In this document: in pieces, positions 1 through 5,011 of the stretch
How positions within the stretch are numbered: position 1 is the stretch's first letter
Layout of the letters: every line of letters starts with the position of its first letter
Position numbers and translations under genes: made by a program
Notes under the pieces: generated by a model
Seen by the model: the letters and a program-made list of their open reading frames with translations, nothing else
The model's database searches: none
Told to the model about the DNA's origin: nothing
NCBI GenBank assembly: GCA_027081065.1
Contig: JALWLW010000045.1
Location: 1 to 5,137 of the forward strand
DNA: 5,137 nucleotides
Reading direction: 5' to 3'
DNA from: Campylobacteraceae bacterium
GTDB taxonomy: Bacteria > Campylobacterota > Campylobacteria > Campylobacterales > Sulfurovaceae

Positions 1-58
1 TAAAATTAATATTTATTTTTATTTTTTTTTAATAATTTAAGTAATTAAAAATATATTA

Positions 59-69
59 TGTTATATAAT
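59..69 (+). promoter_or_regulatory. Candidate extended -10 promoter of the Sel1-repeat gene
   Basis: A TG at 59-60 is followed by overlapping hexamers TATATA (62-67) and TATAAT (64-69). Either would start transcription around 74-77 and give a leader of about 20-25 bases. No clear -35 box is seen, as is usual for the main sigma factor in Campylobacterota. The long T and A/T runs at 1-58 would suit that promoter type. The motif resembles the one before the nucleotidyltransferase gene at 4978-4986. The background is so A/T-rich that chance matches are likely, so confidence is moderate. Confidence 0.45.
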
Positions 70-98
70 AATTTTAACAAAACATTAAGGAACAAAAA

Positions 99-770
99 AT
101 GAAAAAAAATATCTTATTATTAATACTTATTGCAACAATTAACCTTACAGCAAACCCTTTTTCACAAATGAAACCAAGTTCAGTGGTAGCTAATTCACAA
201 GTTTCACAAAAATTCTTTTATGCTAAAAGAGCAGCTGAAAGAGGTAATGCACGTGCACAATATGATTTAGGACTTATGTATGCAACAGGTAATGGTGTAG
301 CAAAAAATGAAGCTTTAGCATTAATGTGGTTTAATAGAGCAGCTCAAAATAATTTTGTAAAAACAGCTCCAAAAACAGCTCCAAAAATAAAAGGAGCATC
401 TAAAAAATTTTTTTATGCTAAAGAAGCTGCAGCTAAAGGTAATGCACGTGCTCAATTTGATTTAGCCATGATGTATCTTAATGGGAATGGTGTAGCTCAA
501 AATGAGAGACTTGCATTTCATTATTTTCATAAAGCAGCTAGAAATAATTTAGTTGAAGCAAAATTTCAAATGGGACTTAGTTTTTCAAAAGGTAGAGGGG
601 TACGTAAACAAGCACAACTTGCAAGATATTGGTTTAAATTAGCAGTTAAAGCAGGTCATCCAAAAGCAATGGCTCACTTAGCAAGTATTGAGCAGTTTCT
701 TAAGCCACAGTTTGCTCAAAACAGAAGAGTTGCAATGTTATCTAGAGTATCAACAGTAAGAGAATTTTAA
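99..770 (+). CDS. Secreted Sel1-repeat (TPR-like) protein
   Basis: This is a 223-residue protein with a signal peptide: Lys2-Lys3, a hydrophobic stretch at about 5-17 and a likely cleavage site after LTA at residue 18. The mature part is Sel1-like repeats with the usual A-x-x-x-L-G/A-x-x-Y-x-x-G-x-G-V pattern: repeat 1 at about 51-85, repeat 2 at about 116-150, repeat 3 at about 153-187, and a partial repeat at about 188-200. The helix at 38-50 looks like the end of a lost preceding repeat. A Lys/Ala/Pro linker (88-98, KTAPKTAPKIK) separates repeats 1 and 2. Sel1 repeats form alpha-solenoids that bind other proteins; the partner here cannot be told, and the site of action is inferred to be the periplasm or outside the cell. 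The start is supported by AAGGA at 87-91, 7 bases before the ATG. The C-terminal 22 residues are Arg-rich and not repeat-like. The gene seems to be transcribed alone and converges with the tcdA gene. Beta-lactamase HcpA-type names are often given to such proteins but are not supported here. Confidence 0.9.
   Translation: MKKNILLLILIATINLTANPFSQMKPSSVVANSQVSQKFFYAKRAAERGNARAQYDLGLMYATGNGVAKNEALALMWFNRAAQNNFVKTAPKTAPKIKGASKKFFYAKEAAAKGNARAQFDLAMMYLNGNGVAQNERLAFHYFHKAARNNLVEAKFQMGLSFSKGRGVRKQAQLARYWFKLAVKAGHPKAMAHLASIEQFLKPQFAQNRRVAMLSRVSTVREF
211..551 (+). repeat. Internal direct duplication in the Sel1 gene (offset 195 bases)
   Basis: Bases 211-356 and 406-551 align without any gap at an offset of exactly 195 bases (65 codons). 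The best-kept part is the block around GGTAATGCACGTGC (243-256 and 438-451). The encoded segments, residues 38-87 and 103-152, match at 33 of 50 positions by my count. This looks like duplication of a Sel1 unit plus linker, followed by divergence. Confidence 0.8.
363..386 (+). repeat. 12-base tandem repeat encoding Lys-Thr-Ala-Pro twice
   Basis: The unit ACAGCTCCAAAA occurs at 363-374 and again, identically, at 375-386. It is in frame and encodes the KTAP-KTAP linker between two Sel1 repeats. The identity at third codon positions suggests a recent slippage event. Two copies only. Confidence 0.75.
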
Positions 771-788
771 ACTTTTAAAATTTTCTTA
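757..788. terminator. Hairpin over the convergent stop codons, possible shared terminator
   Basis: In the plus-strand RNA, 757-770 pairs with 775-788 to give a 14-base-pair stem with one G-U pair (762-783) and a 4-base loop (771-774). Thirteen of the pairs are A-U or G-U. The descending arm ends in a U-rich stretch (781-787), which fits termination of the Sel1 gene. In the minus-strand RNA the same arms pair with one C-A mismatch and also end in a U-rich arm. Both stop codons (768-770 plus; 769-767 minus) lie inside the hairpin. The stem is weak because of its A/T content. Confidence 0.45.
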
Positions 789-1411
789 ATGGCTTCAGAA
801 CAAACAGTTAGACCTGTCGCTCCTGTAACAGCGACGCAAGAGCCTTTCTCTTTACATTTGTCCTCTTCGGGAGAGAAAACAACTGTAAAGTTTCTGTTAA
901 ACTTCGCTTTTTTTAATTCATTTCTTATTTTTCGTCCTAATGCATCACCGTGGCTTTTCCAAATGGAAGCCACTTCTATCTTAGAAGTATCGTAACGCTT
1001 CGCTGAACCAAAAGACATTATGAGCTTTTTGTAACATTTTTTAGCCACTTCAATTTTAACTTTAGTGGTATCAGCACAATCAAGTACCAAGTCATAAGGT
1101 TCAAAATCAAAGTCTGCTACCCATGCCATGTCCATTTTTTGGTTAATGGTACTAATACAAGGGTAGAGTTTTTTAAGAGCTTCAACTTTATATTCTCCTA
1201 CAGCCTCACTTCCTATTTGACGGTTTTGATTGGTTGCATCATACACATCATAGTCTACTACGGTAATATCTGAAACACCTGAACGAAAAAGACAATCGAG
1301 TGCGTAAGATCCAACACCACCAACACCAAGTATGAGTATTTTTGCTTTTTGAATTTTAGCAAAATCGTCTGCTCCAAAAAGTAGTTCACATCGTTGAAAT
1401 CTTAAATCCAT
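767..1411 (-). CDS. tcdA: tRNA threonylcarbamoyladenosine dehydratase-like protein (TcdA/CsdL, ThiF/E1 family)
   Basis: This is a 214-residue E1-like ATP-dependent enzyme. The Rossmann nucleotide-binding motif GVGGVGS is at 29-35. The acidic strand VVDYD follows at 51-55, then the family signature NQNRQ (61-65) and LDCADTTKVK (110-119). The second half resembles E. coli TcdA as I recall it: an SFGSAKRYDTSKIEVA region (133-148) followed by D-A-L-G-R-K-I-R (156-163) and VVFSPEE (177-183). TcdA enzymes use ATP to cyclise t6A at tRNA position 37 into ct6A. The protein is shorter than the roughly 268 residues of E. coli TcdA; most of the difference lies just after VVFSPEE. Cys186 and Cys192 sit in that region. 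The start is supported by AGAGGA at 1426-1421, 9 bases upstream. The frame overlaps the end of surE by 10 bases, so translational coupling is likely. An alternative is another ThiF/MoeB-like adenylyltransferase, but the second half favours TcdA. Confidence 0.85.
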   Translation of the reverse strand: MDLRFQRCELLFGADDFAKIQKAKILILGVGGVGSYALDCLFRSGVSDITVVDYDVYDATNQNRQIGSEAVGEYKVEALKKLYPCISTINQKMDMAWVADFDFEPYDLVLDCADTTKVKIEVAKKCYKKLIMSFGSAKRYDTSKIEVASIWKSHGDALGRKIRNELKKAKFNRNFTVVFSPEEDKCKEKGSCVAVTGATGLTVCSEAIKKILKV

Positions 1412-2181
1412 TGTTCTAATTCCTCTATATCTTTGTGCGATGTCATATCTAAATGAATAGGGGTAATGGAAACATAACCACTCTTTACAGCTTGAACATC
1501 ACTCATTTGTCCTTCTGTTTCTCTCCATTCATGGTTCACCAACCCTATCCAAAAATACTCTTGACCTCTTGGATTAATGTGTGAATCAGCATCGTTGGTA
1601 TAGACACGGCTTCCTGTTTTAGTCACTTTAAAACCTTTTGATGCTTTAGGTGAAAGGGCTGGAATATTGACATTTAAAAATTTACGAGGAGCTAAGGGAA
1701 ATGAACCTTCAAATATTTTTTCTACTAATGTAATAATACTTTTTGTAGCCAATTCATATTTAAACCCCTCTTTTTCTCGCATGTCATCAGAAAAATCTTG
1801 TGAAATAGCAATAGCAGGAACACCTTGAAGTACAGCTTCCATCGCACCACTTGCTGTTCCTGAGTAGGTAATATCTTCTCCCATGTTTGCTCCAATATTA
1901 ATGCCAGAGATGACCAAGTCAGGCTGTGCATCTTGTGGGTAGAGTTTATGCAATGCCAAAAAGACACAATCCGTAGGTGTACCGTCATCAAGCTTATAAA
2001 AGTTAGGTTTTATTTCTACAAAACGTAGAGGTTTAGTGAGGGTCAGTGAATGCCCACAAGCAGACTTTTCAAGTGTAGGGGCAACGGTAATAATTTCGGC
2101 TAAAGGTTTAAGTGCTTCTATGAGTGCTAAAAGAGCAGGAGAATCGAAACCATCGTCATTTGTTATTAGAATTTTTTTCAT
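1402..2181 (-). CDS. surE: 5'/3'-nucleotidase SurE
   Basis: From the ATG at 2181 the product has 259 residues, close to the family norm of about 250. It starts MKKILITNDDGFDSPA, and SurE proteins begin almost directly with this strand and NDDG motif. The metal-binding residues are all visible: Asp9 and Asp10, Ser40 (in VAPTLEKSACGHSLTL), and Asn95 (in SGINIGANMGEDITYSGT). Further family signatures are GTPTDCV (68-73) and GYVSITPIHLD (235-245). SurE removes phosphate from nucleoside 5'- and 3'-monophosphates and is linked to survival in stationary phase; it is cytoplasmic and usually multimeric. An in-frame ATG at 2229 would add 16 residues, but these are read from an inverted repeat and lie before the conserved start, so I reject it. 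Neither start has a clear ribosome binding site, which is odd. It lies 68 bases after the phosphatase gene and its end overlaps tcdA. Confidence 0.95.
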   Translation of the reverse strand: MKKILITNDDGFDSPALLALIEALKPLAEIITVAPTLEKSACGHSLTLTKPLRFVEIKPNFYKLDDGTPTDCVFLALHKLYPQDAQPDLVISGINIGANMGEDITYSGTASGAMEAVLQGVPAIAISQDFSDDMREKEGFKYELATKSIITLVEKIFEGSFPLAPRKFLNVNIPALSPKASKGFKVTKTGSRVYTNDADSHINPRGQEYFWIGLVNHEWRETEGQMSDVQAVKSGYVSITPIHLDMTSHKDIEELEQWI

Positions 2182-2191
2182 AAGGAATAGT

Positions 2192-2223
2192 AGTCTATTT
2201 TGGGTTAAAATCCCCAATAGACT
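2192..2223. repeat. Inverted repeat between the phosphatase gene and surE
   Basis: AGTCTATT (2192-2199) and AATAGACT (2216-2223) are perfect inverted complements. Inside them GGG (2202-2204) can pair with CCC (2212-2214), giving an 8 + 3 base-pair hairpin with a small internal bulge and a 7-base loop. It ends 10 bases before the surE start on the minus strand. No U-run follows on either strand, so it is not a standard terminator. It could be a regulator binding site or an mRNA structure controlling surE translation or decay. Confidence 0.6.
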
Positions 2224-2249
2224 AAACATTAGACATAAAGAAGAGTATT

Positions 2250-2930
2250 CTAAATATTCCCAACAATCTTAACAGCATCAAATACATCTTTGGTTACAAA
2301 GTCAGCATCTTCTTCTAATTCATCTTCATTGCCATACCCAGTAAGTACCCCAATACTTGCAATATCTGCTTCTTGGGCAGCTAGTATGTCTGAAATGGTA
2401 TCGCCAATCATGTAAGTCACTGTTCCGTATGAATACTTAAGTGCATCTAGGGCTTTAAGAATAGGTTCTGGATGTGGTTTTGGGTTAGTAACATCTTCGC
2501 TTCCTATGAGAACATCAAAGTACTTCATAATGTCAAAATGCTCAAGGAGTTCACGAGAGTATTTACTTGTTTTGGTCGTTACAACACCAAGTCTTGCACA
2601 AATACGTGCTATTTTGAGGGCTTCTTCTACATGGGGTAAGAGTAGAGTTTTTTGTGTATGAATGGTTCGGTAATGCTCTTTGTAGGCTGTTACATAGTCC
2701 ATGGCTTGGGCTTCATCTACCCCTAGTTTTATAAACATGAGTTCTAATGGTAAACCAATAAGAGGTTTAATACTCTCATCTGCTGGAACTTTTGCTCCAA
2801 ATTTAGCATAAGCTTTTGCAAAACTCTCTAAAATGGCTTCAGTTGAGTCGATAAGTGTTCCATCTAGGTCAAAAAGAATAATTTTTGAGCGAAGTTGGTC
2901 TTCTTTGAGTTGATAAATTGTTTGTGCCAT
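2250..2930 (-). CDS. HAD-superfamily phosphatase (phosphoglycolate phosphatase/PpaX-like)
   Basis: This 226-residue cytoplasmic hydrolase has all four HAD motifs. Motif I is DLDGTLID at 21-28, with nucleophile Asp21 and acid/base Asp23. Motif II is in GVVTTKTS (115-122), with Thr118 or Thr119. Motif III is Lys151 in TNPKPHPEP. Motif IV is GDTISD at 176-181. Residues at about 30-100 form the helical C1 cap, including the GLPLELMF segment (59-66). The length and the KPHP(E/D)P signature fit the Gph/PpaX/beta-phosphoglucomutase group. The likely substrate is therefore a small phosphorylated metabolite such as 2-phosphoglycolate, or pyrophosphate; the exact one cannot be read from sequence. The start is supported by AGGA at 2942-2939, 8 bases before the ATG. 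It is the first gene of the minus-strand cluster with surE and tcdA. Confidence 0.88.
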   Translation of the reverse strand: MAQTIYQLKEDQLRSKIILFDLDGTLIDSTEAILESFAKAYAKFGAKVPADESIKPLIGLPLELMFIKLGVDEAQAMDYVTAYKEHYRTIHTQKTLLLPHVEEALKIARICARLGVVTTKTSKYSRELLEHFDIMKYFDVLIGSEDVTNPKPHPEPILKALDALKYSYGTVTYMIGDTISDILAAQEADIASIGVLTGYGNEDELEEDADFVTKDVFDAVKIVGNI

Positions 2931-2943
2931 GTTTTATGTCCTA

Positions 2944-2964
2944 ATGATTATATGGCATATCATA
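2944..2964 (-). promoter_or_regulatory. Candidate promoter and nested palindromes upstream of the phosphatase gene
   Basis: On the minus strand TATGAT (2964-2959) and TATAAT (2952-2947) are both -10-like. The first gives a leader of about 20 bases and fits the AGGA ribosome site better; the second would start transcription inside that site. ATGAT (2944-2948) and ATCAT (2959-2963) form an inverted repeat around the perfect palindrome ATATGGCATAT (2950-2960). This overlap of dyad and -10 is what an operator would look like. In such A/T-rich sequence chance is a real alternative. Confidence 0.35.
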
Positions 2965-3038
2965 CCTTTTAAAGATAAATTTTATTTTATTTTTTAAAAA
3001 ATGCCACAAAAGTAGCAAAGTAAAAAACTATCTTACAC

Positions 3039-3044
3039 TATAAT
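3039..3044 (+). promoter_or_regulatory. Candidate -10 element, distal promoter of moxR-DUF58
   Basis: A perfect TATAAT preceded by TTACAC. It would start transcription around 3050-3052 and give a leader of about 105 bases containing the inverted repeat at 3067-3111. No convincing -35 box is present. Confidence 0.4.
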
Positions 3045-3066
3045 CCTTTTAGAAAATCATATACTG

Positions 3067-3111
3067 TTTATTAATAATTTTTGTAAGAGCTATTTACCAA
3101 ATATTAATAAA
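3067..3111 (+). repeat. Inverted repeat in the moxR upstream region
   Basis: TTTATTAATA (3067-3076) and TATTAATAAA (3102-3111) are perfect inverted complements of 10 bases. Closer in, TTT (3079-3081) can pair with AAA (3099-3101), and GTAA (3083-3086) with TTAC (3094-3097), around a 7-base loop. The whole forms a long imperfect hairpin. If the distal promoter is used it lies in the mRNA leader; if the proximal one is used it lies just upstream and could be a binding site. The outer stem is all A/T, so it is thermally weak. Confidence 0.5.
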
Positions 3112-3118
3112 TTAGATT

Positions 3119-3124
3119 TATAAT
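3119..3124 (+). promoter_or_regulatory. Candidate -10 element, proximal promoter of moxR-DUF58
   Basis: A second perfect TATAAT. Its expected start near 3130-3132 gives a leader of about 25 bases that includes the AAGGA ribosome site at 3140-3144. It may act with, or instead of, the element at 3039. Confidence 0.4.
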
Positions 3125-3155
3125 TCATGAAATTAATATAAGGATTACATAAAAT

Positions 3156-4100
3156 ATGAACAAAATAAACGAAATAAAAGAAGAAGTAAAAAAAATTATA
3201 GTTGGTCAAGAGGAGCTTGTAGACTCACTTTTAGTAGGGTTAATTGCCAATGGGCATATTTTGGTTGAGGGTGTGCCAGGGTTAGCTAAGACGACAGCCA
3301 TTAATGCTATGGCTAAGGCGTTGGGTATCGACTTTAATCGTATTCAGTTTACCCCTGATTTGTTGCCTAGTGATGTGACAGGAACAGAGATATATAACCC
3401 TAAAGATGGAGAATTTTCTGTAAAACAAGGACCAGTTTTCACCAACCTGTTACTCGCAGATGAGATAAACAGAGCTCCAGCTAAAGTTCAAGCAGCTTTA
3501 CTTGAGGTAATGCAAGAGCGACAAGTAACCATTGGCGATACAACCTTTAAAGTAGATGACCCATTTTTGGTTATGGCAACTGAAAACCCTGTAGAACAAG
3601 AGGGAACGTACCGATTACCTGAAGCACAGCTCGACCGTTTTATGTTAAAGGTTATGGTTGGATACAATACTTTAGAAGAGGAGCAAGAGATTGTTAACCG
3701 TGTTGCGATTAAGGGTTTTGAAGAGGTTAATGCCGTTGCTTCATTGGATGATTTAAAAGAGATTCGAGAAGCATTTAAAAAGGTACATGTCGATGACGCT
3801 ATTAAAGAGTATATGACCAAGATTATTTTTGCTACACGTTACCCTAAAGAGTATGGGTGTGGTGAGATTGCTGATTATGTGGAGTTTGGAGCGAGTCCTA
3901 GAGCGTCGATTGACCTCTATAAAGCATCATGTGCAGTGGCTCTAATTCGTGGGAATGACTTTGTAACACCGTTAGATGTCTCCTACATTGCTAACTCTGT
4001 TTTACGTCATAGAATTTTACTTAACTATAAAGCCCAAGCTAAAAAAATAGGTACAGATGACATCATAAAGACGATTATTGAGACCATCAAAGTACCCTAA
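3156..4100 (+). CDS. MoxR-family AAA+ ATPase
   Basis: This 314-residue protein has the usual length and full motif set of the MoxR family. They are Walker A GVPGLAKT at 39-46 (Lys45), the FTPDLLPSDVTG segment at 65-76, Walker B LLLADEIN at 98-105 (Asp102, Glu103), sensor 1 ATENP at 141-145, the LPEAQLDRF arginine-finger segment at 154-162 (Arg161), and sensor 2 GASPRA at 245-250 (Arg249). The C-terminal helical lid runs to the end. MoxR ATPases are hexameric, chaperone-like motors that act on or with vWA-type proteins; the neighbouring DUF58 protein is the standard partner. The start is supported by AAGGA at 3140-3144, 11 bases upstream, and by a conserved N-terminus (IVGQEELVDSLLVGL). All catalytic residues are present, so the enzyme is expected to be active. 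The client process is unknown. Confidence 0.95.
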   Translation: MNKINEIKEEVKKIIVGQEELVDSLLVGLIANGHILVEGVPGLAKTTAINAMAKALGIDFNRIQFTPDLLPSDVTGTEIYNPKDGEFSVKQGPVFTNLLLADEINRAPAKVQAALLEVMQERQVTIGDTTFKVDDPFLVMATENPVEQEGTYRLPEAQLDRFMLKVMVGYNTLEEEQEIVNRVAIKGFEEVNAVASLDDLKEIREAFKKVHVDDAIKEYMTKIIFATRYPKEYGCGEIADYVEFGASPRASIDLYKASCAVALIRGNDFVTPLDVSYIANSVLRHRILLNYKAQAKKIGTDDIIKTIIETIKVP

Positions 4101-4104
4101 GGAG
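4099..4104 (+). promoter_or_regulatory. Ribosome binding site of the DUF58 gene, overlapping the moxR stop
   Basis: AAGGAG is a strong Shine-Dalgarno site 5 bases before the ATG at 4110. Its first two bases are the last two of the moxR TAA stop. This fixes the DUF58 start and suggests that terminating ribosomes help translation of the second gene. Confidence 0.8.
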
Positions 4105-4109
4105 TTGCC

Positions 4110-4940
4110 ATGAACGAGGTAGCACAAGAGATACTTCTTAGAGCCAAAAAAGATGTATTTTCTGGAAACTTAGGAGAACACCTAACCACCTTTAAGGGTG
4201 ATGGGCTTGATTTTAGAGAGATTAGAGACTATGACCATGGTGACGATATTCGTAAGATTAATTGGAAAGCAACAGCCAAAGGCAATGGGTTAAAGACCAA
4301 TGTCTTTAATGAGGAGCGAGAGCTAAATATTGTTTTAGCCTTTATGGTAAGTGGAAGTTTGAACTTTGGAACATTTAAGCTAAAACAAGAGGTAGCTTCG
4401 GAGGTTTTAGCACTGCTTAGCTATTCAGCTCTAAAAGGTCATAACCGACTTCAAGCACAATTTTTCTCTAACCATTCAGAGAAGTTTTTTGAGCCTAGTA
4501 AGAGCGAAAATATTATCTACAACATTGTAGAAAACGCTGTAACCCTAGAGACAGTGGGCAAAGAGGTAGACTACAAAGCCTTTTGTGAGTTTGTTAATGG
4601 AGTGGTGCGTCAAAAGTCGCTTATTTTTATGGTAGGGGACTTTTATGGTGAGGTCGATTTGAGTGAAATAGCTCATAAAAATGAGGTCTATGCTCTAATG
4701 GTACGAGACAGATTTGAAGAGAACCCACAGTTAAATGGTGAGTTTAATTTGGTTGACCCAAATAGTTTGCAGGGTAGTGATGTGGTTTTAAATAAAGAGG
4801 TAGCTAAGGCTTATCAAAAACTTATTTTGGAGCATGATACTAAACTGATTGAACATTTTGAAGAGCATGAGATAACTTATGGGAAGATTTATACGGATGA
4901 GGATATTTTTTTGCGTCTTACGGAGATTATAAAAGGGTAG
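4110..4940 (+). CDS. DUF58 domain protein, partner of the MoxR ATPase
   Basis: This 276-residue protein carries the DUF58 signature at 30-62: GDGLDFREIRDYDHGDD, then RKINWKATAKGNGLK, with the Asp-rich and N-W-K-A-T-A core typical of the family. It continues through NEERELNIVL (67-76) into a von Willebrand A-like fold, and the conserved strand FMVGDFYG (173-180, Asp177) is also present. No transmembrane segment is visible, so it is the short, soluble type. The MIDAS-like motif, normally D-x-S-x-S, reads M-V-S-G-S at 79-83, so the first Asp is replaced by Met. The usual metal site may therefore be weakened or absent. DUF58 proteins occur next to MoxR ATPases and are thought to link them to membrane vWA proteins or to cell-envelope and stress roles; the exact role is unknown. 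It follows moxR by 9 bases in one operon. No vWA gene follows within the window. Confidence 0.92.
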   Translation: MNEVAQEILLRAKKDVFSGNLGEHLTTFKGDGLDFREIRDYDHGDDIRKINWKATAKGNGLKTNVFNEERELNIVLAFMVSGSLNFGTFKLKQEVASEVLALLSYSALKGHNRLQAQFFSNHSEKFFEPSKSENIIYNIVENAVTLETVGKEVDYKAFCEFVNGVVRQKSLIFMVGDFYGEVDLSEIAHKNEVYALMVRDRFEENPQLNGEFNLVDPNSLQGSDVVLNKEVAKAYQKLILEHDTKLIEHFEEHEITYGKIYTDEDIFLRLTEIIKG

Positions 4941-4977
4941 CTTACTATTATTGGTTTTTCTATATTTATTTACACTA

Positions 4978-4986
4978 TGTTATAAT
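4978..4986 (+). promoter_or_regulatory. Extended -10 promoter of the nucleotidyltransferase gene
   Basis: TGTTATAAT is a perfect extended -10 (TGnTATAAT). It would start transcription near 4992-4994, about 18-20 bases before the ATG at 5012, with weak ribosome site AAGAG at 5001-5005. Its presence indicates that this gene is not simply a third member of the moxR-DUF58 operon. The rest of the spacer 4941-5011 shows no clear terminator hairpin after the DUF58 gene. Confidence 0.55.
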
Positions 4987-5011
4987 AGAACAAAATTATT
5001 AAGAGTAGACT

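Noticed and set aside
789..995. 68-codon open frame on the plus strand
   Set aside because: Lies wholly antisense to tcdA, has no recognisable domain and no ribosome site worth naming.
1725..1991. 88-codon open frame on the minus strand
   Set aside because: Alternate frame inside surE; its composition is that of a frame-shifted shadow.
2206..2215. Plus-strand TAAAATCCCC as a -10 element for an antisense RNA into the phosphatase gene
   Set aside because: Only a single hexamer match within the inverted repeat and no other support.
2182..2229. 16-residue N-terminal extension of SurE from the upstream ATG at 2229
   Set aside because: SurE proteins begin directly at the first strand and NDDG motif; the extension is read through the inverted repeat and has no ribosome site.
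2036..2272. 78-codon open frame on the plus strand
   Set aside because: Antisense to surE and the spacer upstream of it; no domain recognised.
2990..3001. TTTTTTAAAAAA palindrome as a regulatory site
   Set aside because: Simple A/T run; expected by chance in this A/T-rich spacer.
3488..3820. 110-codon open frame on the minus strand
   Set aside because: Antisense to moxR; the Ser/Thr/Cys-rich translation is typical of an antisense shadow.
4941..4975. Terminator after the DUF58 gene
   Set aside because: There is a short T-run (about 4955-4959) but no stem before it that I could pair convincingly.
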